Below are positions 9,537-19,029 of a stretch of DNA of 64,000 bases, piece by piece. This DNA comes from Pseudomonas turukhanskensis. GTDB lineage: Bacteria; Pseudomonadota; Gammaproteobacteria; Pseudomonadales; Pseudomonadaceae. The notes below the pieces were generated by a model that had not been told where the DNA came from, did not search any database, and was given only the letters and a program-made list of their open reading frames with translations. Every line of letters begins with the position of its first letter. The first letter of the stretch is position 1. Location of the stretch: positions 151,478 to 215,477 of the forward strand of contig NZ_BSFN01000003.1 in NCBI RefSeq assembly GCF_027922365.1, in the 5' to 3' direction. Position numbers and translations under genes: made by a program.

Positions 9537-12500
9537 CAGGGCAAGGTCGACAACGGAACGCGGTACAAGGCATCGCCAGGCTCGGCGTCGCCGAAGCGCA
9601 CCCAGTTGGCGACATCGTTGTGGAAGGTTTCGTACAGACGGATTTTCGAGTCCAGTTCGTCGATAAAATCTTCCTGCTCGGCCACGCTCAGCGACAGCCA
9701 CAACTCCTGGGTCATGTTCAGCGACTTGCTGCGATACGGCAGGCCTTCCAGGTATTCGCCCAGAATGCCGCTCTCGGCCAGGTTGCTGCCTTTCACCAGC
9801 TTTGACGGGTCGCGGCTCATGTAGGCGCTGGCCGAGGCAATCTCGTCGAAGAAGTCCTTGGACGAACTCTGTGTGCGCCGCGCTGCATCCACGATCAGCT
9901 TGAGCGATTGCTGCAAGTCATTGAGCTGCAACTTGCTCAGCAGTACGCACACCTGAAAGGCCGGCAAGGTCGGGTTGGTCAGGTCGCGGTCGGTGGTCCA
10001 GGCGGTCACCAGTTGCGGCGCATGCACGGCGTTGCGCTGGCCGAGAAAATCCATGTGCATGGCATAGCCGATTGCGGCGGTTTTTGCCGCCAGGCTCAGG
10101 CCACTTTGCACCGGTGGCGCGGGCTGGCTTTTCTGCTGGCCGGCGTTGTGCACCAGGTCGGCCAGTACCGAGCCGATCTCGTTGACCGTGCTGCCGAACT
10201 TGCCGACGTCGCCACCGGCTACAGAAATGTACAGGTCGCCAATTTTCGGGTTGGCATCGGCGGTGAGGCTGCGGTACTGCTGCTCGGCGTAGCCGTGGTT
10301 GTTCTTGCCGGCCGGGGTGCGCAGGTGCAGGGCGTAAATCTTGATCTGCTTGCGCAGCGCCGCTTCGCGCACCTGGGCTTCGTTCATCTGGGTGCGGCCC
10401 AGCGGGTCGTTCTTGCGCAGTGCGCCGGCATCGGTCACCAGCAGAATCACGCGGCCGGCGTAGGGGGACCAGTCCATGTTGTCGACGGCGTCCATCACCC
10501 CGGCAAAGGCGTCCTCGTTAAAGGAGTGGCTGGAGACGTCGGTGGCCTTGACGTTGCGCGCCAGCTCCACAAAGCGCTGCGGGTCGTTGTCCGGCTGCAA
10601 CGGCACCAGGGTTTTGCTGACGTATTCCAGGCCCGGCGTTTTGTCGATGTTGTTGCGAAAACCCACCATGCCAAAGCTGACTTTATCCAGCTCGCCACGG
10701 GCGCCGATCTGCTCTTGCAAGCCTTTGACCACGTCGTTGACCTGGTCGATATAGGGCTGCATCGACACCGAGGTGTCCACCACCAGCACGATGCCGGTGC
10801 GAAATGCCTCGGGCTTGCCGCCCAGCTTGGCACCGGCGCCGTTTACCTGCGGGGTGTTGCCCGGGTCGATGGAGGCGACATTCAGCAACTGCGCCGGCTG
10901 GCCCTCGGCATCGAAGCTGTCGCGCGATTCGAAAATCGGCAGCAGGTAGAACTGGTCCTGGGGAATGGCCTTGTCTTGCGGTTCGATGGCCAGCACCTGT
11001 TGGCTTGAGCCGTCGTCGCGCTGGGCCTTGGTCATTTCATTGCGCGCTGCCGTGGTGTCGGCCAGCAGGCGTTCCACGTCCTCGGGTTTGCGCAGGAACA
11101 TCACCGGGCCACGGCCCGAGCGTTCGGTGAATTTCAGCACCAGGCTCTGCTTCCAGTCGCTGACCTGTTCGGCCGGCAACCAGCCTTCGCTATGACCATC
11201 GCTGGAGGCGCCGACTTTCACCCACGGCGCACCGTTTACCTGCTGGCGGGCATACACATAGAGCACCGAGAACGCCGGCAGGGCCGTGCTGCCAGGCGTG
11301 CCGCCCGCCTCAGCGGCCAGTTGCGCGCCGGGCTTGCTCAGCACCCGCTGGAACAGGGTTTTCTTGCCGGCCATCAGCAGCGGTTTATCGCCGCCGTCCT
11401 GATTGACGGCGGGAGTGACCGTGGCGGTGTTGGCGCTTGTAGTGGCCGGTGGCTGGGCCGGTTTTTCCGGCTCCACCACGGCCGTAGCCGGCTTGTCTGT
11501 TTTCGGCGAAGCGGAAAACAGAAAATACCCGCCGCCGCCGAGAATCAGCAGCAACACCACCGCCGCGCCGGCAATCAGCGGGGCTTTGCTGCCGCCGGTT
11601 TTTTCCGCCGCAGGCGGTGTGTAGGTGGGCGAGGGCGGCGGCAAGGTAGCGGCCGAGGGCGGTTGTTGCACCGGCGGCATTTCGATGGACATCGGCGTCA
11701 GGCCGCCGGTATCAGCCGGAATAATTGGCGTAGCGGCGGTCGGCGCTTCGGTGTGCGCCGTGGGCGGCAGGTTCAGCGGGCGAATCTGCGTGCTGTCGAT
11801 GGCACTCGGCGCCAGGTGATCCAGTGCCGCGATAAAGGCGCCGGCGGTGGGGAAGCGTTCGTCCGGGTTCTTGGCCAGCAGCTTGCGCAGAATGTCCTGG
11901 TAGCGGCCATGGTTGATCGGCAACTCCGGCAGCGGCTCGGTCAGGTGGGCGAGGGCGGTGGAGAGCGAGTCGGTGCCGATATAGGGCAAGCGGCCAGTAA
12001 GGATTTCATACAGCACCACGCCGAGGGCATACAGGTCCGCGCGTCCGTCAATCTGCAAGCCGCGCGCCTGTTCCGGGCTCATATAGCTGGGCGTGCCGAT
12101 GGCAAAACCGACCTGGGTGAACTGCGTGCTTTCTTCGATGGACTTGGCGATACCGAAGTCCGAAAGCACGGCCGTGCCGTCGGCGCGAAACAGAATGTTG
12201 GCCGGCTTAACGTCGCGGTGCACCAAACCCTGGGAGTGGGCATAGCCGAGGGCCGAGGCCACCTGGCGCAGAATGGCCAGACCTTGCTCGGCGCTCAGGC
12301 CCTGCTCGATGCGCTCTTTGAGGGTGCCGTTGGCCAGGTATTCCATGGCCATGTAGTACCAGGGCCCGGCGTTGCCGATGTCGTGGATAGTGACCGTGTT
12401 GGGCTGCGACAGGCGCGCCAGCATGCGGCCCTCGCGCAAAAAGCGTTCGCAAAAGCTCGGGTCGGCCGCCAGCGCGCTGGCCATCACCTTGAGCGCCACC

Positions 12501-12598
12501 TTGCGTTGCAACGAACGCTGGGTGGCCAGATAGACCGTGGCCATGGCGCCTTCGCCAAGCCCGCGTTCTATGTCGTAACCGGGAATCTCTATGTCCAT
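9536..12598 (-). CDS. ppkA: PpkA, membrane Ser/Thr protein kinase that activates the T6SS
   Basis: A 1020-aa protein. The N-terminal kinase domain (about residues 8-265) has the Gly-rich loop GLGEGAMATVYLA, catalytic loop HRDVKPANILF and DFGIAKS. A Pro-rich linker leads to a membrane helix at about 340-362. The periplasmic half has a von Willebrand A domain beginning near residue 605 with the MIDAS motif DTSVS. In P. aeruginosa PpkA phosphorylates Fha1 after TagQRST signalling and PppA reverses this. A 139-bp gap containing a palindromic element separates it from pppA, unlike the tight spacing elsewhere in this operon. Confidence 0.95.
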   Translation of the reverse strand: MDIEIPGYDIERGLGEGAMATVYLATQRSLQRKVALKVMASALAADPSFCERFLREGRMLARLSQPNTVTIHDIGNAGPWYYMAMEYLANGTLKERIEQGLSAEQGLAILRQVASALGYAHSQGLVHRDVKPANILFRADGTAVLSDFGIAKSIEESTQFTQVGFAIGTPSYMSPEQARGLQIDGRADLYALGVVLYEILTGRLPYIGTDSLSTALAHLTEPLPELPINHGRYQDILRKLLAKNPDERFPTAGAFIAALDHLAPSAIDSTQIRPLNLPPTAHTEAPTAATPIIPADTGGLTPMSIEMPPVQQPPSAATLPPPSPTYTPPAAEKTGGSKAPLIAGAAVVLLLILGGGGYFLFSASPKTDKPATAVVEPEKPAQPPATTSANTATVTPAVNQDGGDKPLLMAGKKTLFQRVLSKPGAQLAAEAGGTPGSTALPAFSVLYVYARQQVNGAPWVKVGASSDGHSEGWLPAEQVSDWKQSLVLKFTERSGRGPVMFLRKPEDVERLLADTTAARNEMTKAQRDDGSSQQVLAIEPQDKAIPQDQFYLLPIFESRDSFDAEGQPAQLLNVASIDPGNTPQVNGAGAKLGGKPEAFRTGIVLVVDTSVSMQPYIDQVNDVVKGLQEQIGARGELDKVSFGMVGFRNNIDKTPGLEYVSKTLVPLQPDNDPQRFVELARNVKATDVSSHSFNEDAFAGVMDAVDNMDWSPYAGRVILLVTDAGALRKNDPLGRTQMNEAQVREAALRKQIKIYALHLRTPAGKNNHGYAEQQYRSLTADANPKIGDLYISVAGGDVGKFGSTVNEIGSVLADLVHNAGQQKSQPAPPVQSGLSLAAKTAAIGYAMHMDFLGQRNAVHAPQLVTAWTTDRDLTNPTLPAFQVCVLLSKLQLNDLQQSLKLIVDAARRTQSSSKDFFDEIASASAYMSRDPSKLVKGSNLAESGILGEYLEGLPYRSKSLNMTQELWLSLSVAEQEDFIDELDSKIRLYETFHNDVANWVRFGDAEPGDALYRVPLSTLP

Positions 12599-12649
12599 GC
12601 CTGTACTGCTCTTCTAAAGGCGTTATTAAGGGGCAGGTTTGTGATTGCA

Positions 12650-12720
12650 GCGGCGAATATCCGCCCTACGAGGCTCGCATGGGGGCGTAGGGCGAATATC
12701 GCCGCAGGCGATATCCGCCG
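12650..12720. repeat. Inverted repeat (GCGAATATCCGCCCTACG family) between pppA and ppkA
   Basis: GCGGCGAATATCCGCCCTACG is answered by CGTAGGGCGAATATCGCCGC about 15 bp later, with a further GATATCCGCC. A related element lies at 53903-53990. It sits inside the T6SS operon and could affect the ppkA:pppA ratio. Confidence 0.75.
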
Positions 12721-12737
12721 CAAAGGCGACCGCACAT

Positions 12738-13472
12738 TCAACCACCCACCGCCCGCACGGCCACCGCCGTGATGTTATCCGGCGCCCCGCGCGTAAGGCC
12801 CAGGTGCACCAGGCTGCGCACAATCGCGTAAGGGTCCGAGTGGCTCAGCACATCGCCCAGCTCGCGGTCATCGGCGGTCTTGTTGAGGCCGTCGCTGCAC
12901 AGCAGAAAGTGGTCGCCGGGCTGCACCTGCAGCGTCACTTCGGCCAGGTCCAGGTGGTCGAACACCCCCACCGCGCGGGTCACCACATTGGCCCGTGGGT
13001 GCACGCGGGCTTCTTCTTCGCTGAGCATCGCGTTGTCGATCAGGTCCTGCACGTAACTGTGATCGCGGGAAATCATCTCCAGGCGGCCGCCGCGCATGCG
13101 GTACAAGCGGCTGTCGCCGGCCCACAGGCACACGGCCTGGTCACCACGGGCGGCCAACAGCACCACGGTGCTGCCCATCATGCTGACGCCACGCCGCGCG
13201 GTTTCCTGCAGCACCTCGTCATTGACTTGCGCCAGGCCGGTACGTAATGCGCCGACGTAGGCGGGCAGCGAGTTGGCGGCCGGAATCCGGCGCAGCGTGT
13301 CGACGATCAGGCTGCTGACGTAGTCACCGGCGGCATGTCCACCCATGCCATCGGCCACCACCCACAGCCCGCGCTCGGCCAGTTCGAGGCAGGCGTCTTC
13401 GTTCACCTGCCGCACCATGCCGACATGGCTGTAACTGGCCGATTGGTAACTTTTTACAGGGCCGTGGCTCAT
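12738..13472 (-). CDS. pppA: PppA, PP2C-type Ser/Thr phosphatase
   Basis: A 244-aa phosphatase with the PP2C metal-binding motifs VNEDAC, WVVADGMGGH, AGDSRLYR, LLCSDGLN and PDNIT. It dephosphorylates Fha1 and so switches the T6SS off, opposing PpkA. The start is the ATG at 13472 (MSHGPVKSYQSASYSHVG), three bases past the tagF stop. The open frame continues far upstream but only as an out-of-frame reading of tagF. Confidence 0.95.
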   Translation of the reverse strand: MSHGPVKSYQSASYSHVGMVRQVNEDACLELAERGLWVVADGMGGHAAGDYVSSLIVDTLRRIPAANSLPAYVGALRTGLAQVNDEVLQETARRGVSMMGSTVVLLAARGDQAVCLWAGDSRLYRMRGGRLEMISRDHSYVQDLIDNAMLSEEEARVHPRANVVTRAVGVFDHLDLAEVTLQVQPGDHFLLCSDGLNKTADDRELGDVLSHSDPYAIVRSLVHLGLTRGAPDNITAVAVRAVGG

Positions 13473-13474
13473 CG

Positions 13475-14134
13475 CTAATCCCTCACCCCGGCCAGGCTGT
13501 CGCCAATCAGCAGACGGGCAAAATCCTGCAAGGCCGGCAACCCCTGGCAACGCAGCATGCCGGCCGCCACTTGATTGGAACCGTGGCCCCACCAGCAACT
13601 GGCGCCTTCGCAGGCCAGTTGCGCCAGCAGGGCCGTGCGTGCCTGCGCGCTGGTGGCGCCGCTGCGCAGCAAGGTGCCCAGGCTGCCCACCGGCGCGCGC
13701 GGGTTGGCCGGCGGCGTGCCGAGCGCTTGCACCCCCTGTTCGAAACGGTCGACGTCGGCGTCCGGTTCCAGGGTCGATAACAGCAAGGCCTCGGCTTGTT
13801 CGAACCAGCGTTCGTCGCCGCCCACCACACTGGCGATATCGGCATCGCTGGCCAGCAGGCTGGCGATGGTCAGCGGGAAGTAGCGGCCCACCCGGTCGAT
13901 GCTGGGCATCATCACGCCCACCACCGGCTGGCTGCCGAGCAGGTTGGCCGGCACCGCAAAGCGCCACAACGGGCTGACCAGGTACGCATCCAGCCAGGCA
14001 TCGCCCAGTTCGGTCTGGCTGGCGGCCATGCCGGCAGCGAGCCAGGCATCCCAGGCTTCGATAAAGGTCGGTGGCAGGTCGCGGCTCAAGAAGTCGCCAC
14101 GTCCGGCCAGCTTGCCGTAAAAACCGGCACCCAT
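13475..14134 (-). CDS. tagF: TagF, post-translational repressor of the T6SS
   Basis: A 219-aa protein with the TagF/DUF2094 beginning GFYGKLAGRGDFLSRDLP and the internal RVGRYFPLTIASLL. In P. aeruginosa, TagF prevents assembly by sequestering Fha and acts independently of the PpkA/PppA switch. Its ATG directly abuts the tssM stop codon. Some species fuse TagF to PppA; here they are separate genes with three bases between them. Confidence 0.92.
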   Translation of the reverse strand: MGAGFYGKLAGRGDFLSRDLPPTFIEAWDAWLAAGMAASQTELGDAWLDAYLVSPLWRFAVPANLLGSQPVVGVMMPSIDRVGRYFPLTIASLLASDADIASVVGGDERWFEQAEALLLSTLEPDADVDRFEQGVQALGTPPANPRAPVGSLGTLLRSGATSAQARTALLAQLACEGASCWWGHGSNQVAAGMLRCQGLPALQDFARLLIGDSLAGVRD

Positions 14135-17100
14135 TTACAGCCGCTCCGGCAGGCTGAAGCCCGACAGCACGCGGCTCTTGAACGGGTTGAAGGCGCTGCT
14201 GGCGCGCAGTTCACAGGAGATGCTGGCGCCGTCCACATGCAAACGCAGGGTGAAGCGGTCCGGGGCATTGCCGCGCTCCAGGTCCGCCTGTTCCAGCAGG
14301 CGGAACCAGGCCCACGGCCCGTCCAGGGTCAGGCCGGAGCGGCCGTTGACCGGCGCCGGCGAGATGGTCACGCGCACCACGCCCACACTGTTGGGGCTCG
14401 GCCACTGCATGGCCACCGGGCGGCTGGGGCCGTGGTCGTAGGTCAATTGCTGGCCGTCCAGATCAAGCATGAACTGCTCGATGCTGGCATCCATGGCCAC
14501 CGGCTTGAGCTCGAAACGCACCGCCGGCTGCGTGCCACCGGCACGGAAGTAGGCATCGCGAATCGCCGCCGCGCGCTGGAAGGTCGCCAGCACATTGGGG
14601 TTGATGCCCAGCTTCTGCGCTGCGCCCGGCTGCCAGCGCCAGGTGGCTGTCGAGGTATCGACATAGGGCTGCAAGTATTTGCGGAAGTAGTTGTCCACCA
14701 CACCGCCGGTGCCGAAGAACAGGCCGAAGTCTTCCAGGGTCACATCACGGGGGCTGTTAGGGTTGACCGGGTAGCGGTCGGCGATGGACTGGCGGTACAC
14801 GCTTACTACTTCGCTAACCCAGGCGCCGTTCAATTGGTTGCGCACGCCGCCCATCATGCTGTTGGTGGTGGAGTTGACCACCGACTTGACCAGCCCCTGC
14901 ACCATCGGCGGCTGGCGTTCAGCGGTCAGCGCCACGCGCGACGCCGCTGCGGCCACCTGGTTTTTGCTTTCGCCCAGCAATGCTTCACCGGTGGCGCCAA
15001 CCATGCCGCTCACTTGCACATACAAGGCGTTCATATCGCCCAGCAGCGTGTCGATGGGTGGCGGCTCGGTGCCGCTGGTGGCGACCAGGCCATTGAGTTC
15101 GGCAAAGCGCGCGGTAATCGGGTCGGTCTCGGCCGGCGCCTGGGGCTGCGCGGCCTGCTCGTCACCGACCAGGGACCCCAGTTGCTGCTTGAGCTTGTCC
15201 ACCGTGCCGTCGACTTTCTTGCCCTGTTCGGCCAGCAGCCGGTCGGCCTGTTGCAGGTCGGTTTCCTTGGCCACTGCCACCAGCAGTTTCTTGAACGGCG
15301 AGTTGGGGCCGGACAACACCCGAAGCACGTCGGCGGCTTGCGCCACGTTGCTGATGGGCACCACGTCGATGTCGCTCAGCAGGCCTTCCCATTGGCGCAG
15401 GTAGTCTTCGAAGTACAGCTTGCGCACCTCGGCGGCGAGGCCGGTGACGCCCTGGATATCGTCCAGCGTGCGGCCCAGTACCCATTGCTCCTCGGCAATG
15501 GTGCCCGCCTGGCTGAGGCTGGCGGTGAGGAACACTTCGCGGTAGCCACGGTAGGTGAAGAAGCCACTCAGCGGCTCGCTCAACGGCTTGCCACTTTTAC
15601 GGGTGAACACCAGCGGCGCGTCACGGCCGGCGGCTTCGCTCACGCGAAAGTCCGGCAAGCCTTGCGGCAGTTTCTGCCGTTTGACCCGGTCGTACACGCG
15701 CTGCGCTACCGGCAGGCGTTGCAGTTGCCGGCGCAGGTCTTCCACCAGGTTGTCGTCCAGGCGCGCGCTCGGTGGCCGTGGCAGCAACAGCGCATCGAGG
15801 TGGGCGTGCAGGGCTTCACGCTGTTCCGGGGCCAGGTCGCGGGGCAGGGCGCGGTCCCAGTCGAGGGTGATCCAGGCTTTGACGAAGTCGCCGTCGTAAT
15901 GGTCGGGGTTGCCGAGCATCAGGTACGCCTTGAGGCCTTCGTAGAGGAAGTCCGAGCTGCCGCCGCTGCGCAGTTGTTCTTCCATGCGCGTGAGCAGGCG
16001 CGGGGCGAACACGGCAATCAGCAACTTGCGGTACACGCTGGCCGATTCCTCGCCGAGCATGTCGCCCTGGTACAGGCCATAACCTTCGGCCCAGCTTGGC
16101 GGGTCACCGGCCAGGTTCTTCACGGCGTTCAGCAGCGGCAATACCGCCAGTACATCGCGCTGTGCCGGGCTTAAGTTTTCCAGCGCCGCCGGCAATGGCT
16201 GCACGCGGTTTTCCACGGCGGCGATATACGCCTGGTTGGCGCGGTAGCTCGCCAGCCATACGCCGGCCACGGCCAACACCACCAGCACGGTGGCCGCCAG
16301 GGCGCCACGGGCCAGCCATTTGCGCCGGCGCTCCACCTTGGCATCGGCGCCGACCAGGCCGCGCTCGCCAAAGGCGACGGTGCGGAACAGCCGTTCGATA
16401 AAGTAGCTGCGGCCGGTGCCGTTCTGCCGCGCCAGGTGCTGGCGGTCGAGGTTCATCGACTGCGCCATGGAGCCGATCAAGCGATCAATCGGCGTGCCTT
16501 CCTGGGTGCCGCTGGTGAGGTACAGGCCGCGCAGCAGCACACGCTGCTCGAAGGCGGTGGGTTTGAACACGCCGTCGAGGAAGCTGCCCAGGTTGTCCTT
16601 GAGCGCGGAAATCTGCTGCGGGAACCCGTAGATCAGGTCGCGCCGCGCCGGGTCGCGTTCCTGTTGCAGACGTTCCACCAGGCTCTGGTTCAGGCGCTGT
16701 TCTAGGCCGGCAAACTCGCTGGCAAATACCGCCAGCGGGCCTTCAGGGCTCTTGCCGTCGTCCAGGGCAAAGGTCATGCCCCACACCTGGGCGCGGTCTT
16801 CCTTGCTCAGGTTGTCGAAGAACTCCATAAAGCCCGGCACCAGGTCGAGCTTGGTAAGCATGACGTAAATGGGGAAGCGCACCCCGAGCTGCGTATACAG
16901 CTCCTGAATCCTTGCACGAATGGCGCGGGCGTGGGCCAGGCGTTCAGCCTCGGTGCCCAGCAGCAAGTCGGAGAGGCTGATGGCGATAAAGGCACCATCG
17001 ATGGGCCGGCGCTTGCGCTGGGTTTTCAGCAGGTCGAGAAAGCCCAGCCAGGCGGCTTTGTCGACAGCGGCATGGCTGTCTTGCGTGGTGTAACGGCCGG

Positions 17101-17650
17101 CGGTATCGAGCAGCACGGCTTCGTCGGTAAACCACCAGTCGCAGTTGCGCGTACCACCCACGCCGCGGATGGCACCGGCGCCCAACTCGCCCGCCAGGGG
17201 AAAGTTGAGGCCCGAGTTCATCAGTGCGGTGGTCTTACCCGAACCGGGCGGGCCAATGATCACGTACCACGGCAGCTCATACAGGCTGCGGCGTTCATCA
17301 CCGCCGAGCTTGGCGCGCTTGAGCAACGCCAGGGCTTCGTCCATGCGCTGCTTGAGGGTCGCCAGTTCTTCGGCCGAGGCCACGCTGGCGGCGTCCGGCG
17401 CGGTAACGGCAGCCAGGCCGCTCATCACCTTGGCCGCGTTGCGCCGGGCTTGCAGCACGCGCACCACGCGGTAAGCGATCCAGACCAGAAACAGCAGGCC
17501 AATCAACACCCAGCGGCTGGCCGCCGAGGCCAGGGGTTCATACTCGCCAATGCGCAGCAGCGGGCCGACAAACCAGATGATCAGGCTGAGGGCGAGCAAG
17601 CCGAGTATCGGCATGACCCAGCGGGCGAAAAAGTTGAAAAACGACTTCAC
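14135..17650 (-). CDS. tssM: TssM (IcmF), inner-membrane component of the T6SS membrane complex
   Basis: A 1171-aa protein. Two N-terminal membrane helices (VMPILGLLALSLIIWFVGPL; WVLIGLLFLVWIAYRVV) precede a cytoplasmic NTPase-like domain with Walker A GPPGSGKTTAL near residue 132. A third helix near residue 450 (AATVLVVLAVAGVWLA) leads to a large periplasmic region that binds TssJ. Walker A is intact, which is not true of all IcmF proteins. The start overlaps the tssL stop by 4 bp (ATGA). Length matches P. aeruginosa IcmF1. Confidence 0.96.
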   Translation of the reverse strand: MKSFFNFFARWVMPILGLLALSLIIWFVGPLLRIGEYEPLASAASRWVLIGLLFLVWIAYRVVRVLQARRNAAKVMSGLAAVTAPDAASVASAEELATLKQRMDEALALLKRAKLGGDERRSLYELPWYVIIGPPGSGKTTALMNSGLNFPLAGELGAGAIRGVGGTRNCDWWFTDEAVLLDTAGRYTTQDSHAAVDKAAWLGFLDLLKTQRKRRPIDGAFIAISLSDLLLGTEAERLAHARAIRARIQELYTQLGVRFPIYVMLTKLDLVPGFMEFFDNLSKEDRAQVWGMTFALDDGKSPEGPLAVFASEFAGLEQRLNQSLVERLQQERDPARRDLIYGFPQQISALKDNLGSFLDGVFKPTAFEQRVLLRGLYLTSGTQEGTPIDRLIGSMAQSMNLDRQHLARQNGTGRSYFIERLFRTVAFGERGLVGADAKVERRRKWLARGALAATVLVVLAVAGVWLASYRANQAYIAAVENRVQPLPAALENLSPAQRDVLAVLPLLNAVKNLAGDPPSWAEGYGLYQGDMLGEESASVYRKLLIAVFAPRLLTRMEEQLRSGGSSDFLYEGLKAYLMLGNPDHYDGDFVKAWITLDWDRALPRDLAPEQREALHAHLDALLLPRPPSARLDDNLVEDLRRQLQRLPVAQRVYDRVKRQKLPQGLPDFRVSEAAGRDAPLVFTRKSGKPLSEPLSGFFTYRGYREVFLTASLSQAGTIAEEQWVLGRTLDDIQGVTGLAAEVRKLYFEDYLRQWEGLLSDIDVVPISNVAQAADVLRVLSGPNSPFKKLLVAVAKETDLQQADRLLAEQGKKVDGTVDKLKQQLGSLVGDEQAAQPQAPAETDPITARFAELNGLVATSGTEPPPIDTLLGDMNALYVQVSGMVGATGEALLGESKNQVAAAASRVALTAERQPPMVQGLVKSVVNSTTNSMMGGVRNQLNGAWVSEVVSVYRQSIADRYPVNPNSPRDVTLEDFGLFFGTGGVVDNYFRKYLQPYVDTSTATWRWQPGAAQKLGINPNVLATFQRAAAIRDAYFRAGGTQPAVRFELKPVAMDASIEQFMLDLDGQQLTYDHGPSRPVAMQWPSPNSVGVVRVTISPAPVNGRSGLTLDGPWAWFRLLEQADLERGNAPDRFTLRLHVDGASISCELRASSAFNPFKSRVLSGFSLPERL

Positions 17651-19023
17651 TCGACGCCCTCCGCAAACACAGTAATTTCGACCCGGCGGTTACGCGCGCG
17701 GCCTTCGTTGGTGGCATTGGAGGCCACCGGCTCGGTGTCGCTGCGGCCTTCGGCCTTAAAGCGCGCGGGGTCACCGGTTTTCGCCGCCAGCAACTCGGCC
17801 ACTTCCTGGGCGCGGGCCTGGGACAGTTTCCAGTTGGAGGGGAAGCGCAGGGTGGCAATCGGTCGGTTGTCGCTGTGGCCGGTCACCAGCACATTGCCTT
17901 TGACCTTTTGCACGGCGTCGGCGATGCGCATCAGCAACGGTTGCAGGTCGGCGTCGATGCTGGCGCTGCCCGAGCCGAACAACTCGTCGCCACGGATGGT
18001 GACAACCGAGCGGTCTACTGCATCTTCCACGGCCACCCGCTGGGCTTTGATGTCTTCGGCGAGAAAGCCGGCCAGGCGCGGGCGTTCGATGATTTTTGGC
18101 TGCATCACCGGGCGGTCGATGGCCTGCACCGGGATTTCACCCAGGGCATGGATGTTCTTGAACACCGGTTCGGCGTCGGCGGCCAACTTCATGCGCAAGC
18201 CGAACACCAACAGCAGCAACAGCGCCAGGCCAATGGCAATGCCGACCCAGGGCGGCAGGTATTGCGACAGGCGATCACGCACCACCGTCAGGCCGCGCCA
18301 GTGTGGCGACAGCTCGCGCTCACGCTCACCACGCACCGAGCGGATGGTCGCCGCCGTGCGCTCACGCAGGGCTTCCAACTGGCTGCGGCCATCGTTCATC
18401 ACCCGGTAACGGCCTTCGAAACCCAAGCTGATGCACAGGTACAACAGCTCCAGAAGGTGCAGGCGATCACGCGGGTTTTGCAGGCAGTGGTCGAGCAACT
18501 GGAAGACTTTTTCGCCACCCCAGGCTTCGTTGTGCAGGGTGATCAGCAGGCTCTGTTTGCCCCACTCGCTGCTGCTGCCCCAGGGCGTGCTGAGCACGGC
18601 TTCGTCGAGGGCAGTGCACAGCACATAGCGCGCCAGCATCATTTCGTCTTGGGCCACGCCGGCCTGGCGCACCTGGTCTTCGAACTGGCGCAGGTAGCCG
18701 AGCATTTGCGCGCGCAGGCTGGCCGGCGCCGGGTGAGCGATGGTGTTGCGCAGGCGGGTGAGCAAGGCCAGCAACGGGCCGGCGGCTTGTTCCAGCGGGT
18801 TCAGGCCTTGGTCGCGCTGGGTGGGCAGCGGCGCAGCGGCCATGGGCGCCGGTTGCGGGCTCGGGCCACGGGCGGGCGCCGGGTCCGGGGCGCGGCCACC
18901 GGGGCGCGGCATGATCATGGTGCGGTCGTCGGCCGGGCGCTGGCCGTTGCCGCCACTGCCGTTGTTATTGGTGGAGCCGGTGCCGGGCGGTGGGCTGCCA
19001 AACGGGTCATCGATGGGGTGCAT
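17647..19023 (-). CDS. tssL: TssL (DotU) with C-terminal OmpA/peptidoglycan-binding domain
   Basis: A 458-aa evolved TssL. After a Pro/Gly-rich N-terminus comes the DotU domain (LRNTIAHPAPASLRAQML; ARYVLCTALDEAVLSTPWG; LHNEAWGGEKVFQLLD). A single membrane helix follows (VGIAIGLALLLLLVFGL). The periplasmic OmpA-like domain contains VTGHSDNRPIAT and LSQARAQEVAELLA, which would tether the complex to peptidoglycan. With TssM and TssJ it forms the envelope-spanning anchor. Confidence 0.96.
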   Translation of the reverse strand: MHPIDDPFGSPPPGTGSTNNNGSGGNGQRPADDRTMIMPRPGGRAPDPAPARGPSPQPAPMAAAPLPTQRDQGLNPLEQAAGPLLALLTRLRNTIAHPAPASLRAQMLGYLRQFEDQVRQAGVAQDEMMLARYVLCTALDEAVLSTPWGSSSEWGKQSLLITLHNEAWGGEKVFQLLDHCLQNPRDRLHLLELLYLCISLGFEGRYRVMNDGRSQLEALRERTAATIRSVRGERERELSPHWRGLTVVRDRLSQYLPPWVGIAIGLALLLLLVFGLRMKLAADAEPVFKNIHALGEIPVQAIDRPVMQPKIIERPRLAGFLAEDIKAQRVAVEDAVDRSVVTIRGDELFGSGSASIDADLQPLLMRIADAVQKVKGNVLVTGHSDNRPIATLRFPSNWKLSQARAQEVAELLAAKTGDPARFKAEGRSDTEPVASNATNEGRARNRRVEITVFAEGVE

Positions 19024-19029
19024 GGCGCG

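Noticed and set aside
13473..13967. N-terminal extension fusing another domain to PppA
   Set aside because: The extension is an out-of-frame reading of tagF, which is itself intact; the PP2C domain starts at MSHGPVK.
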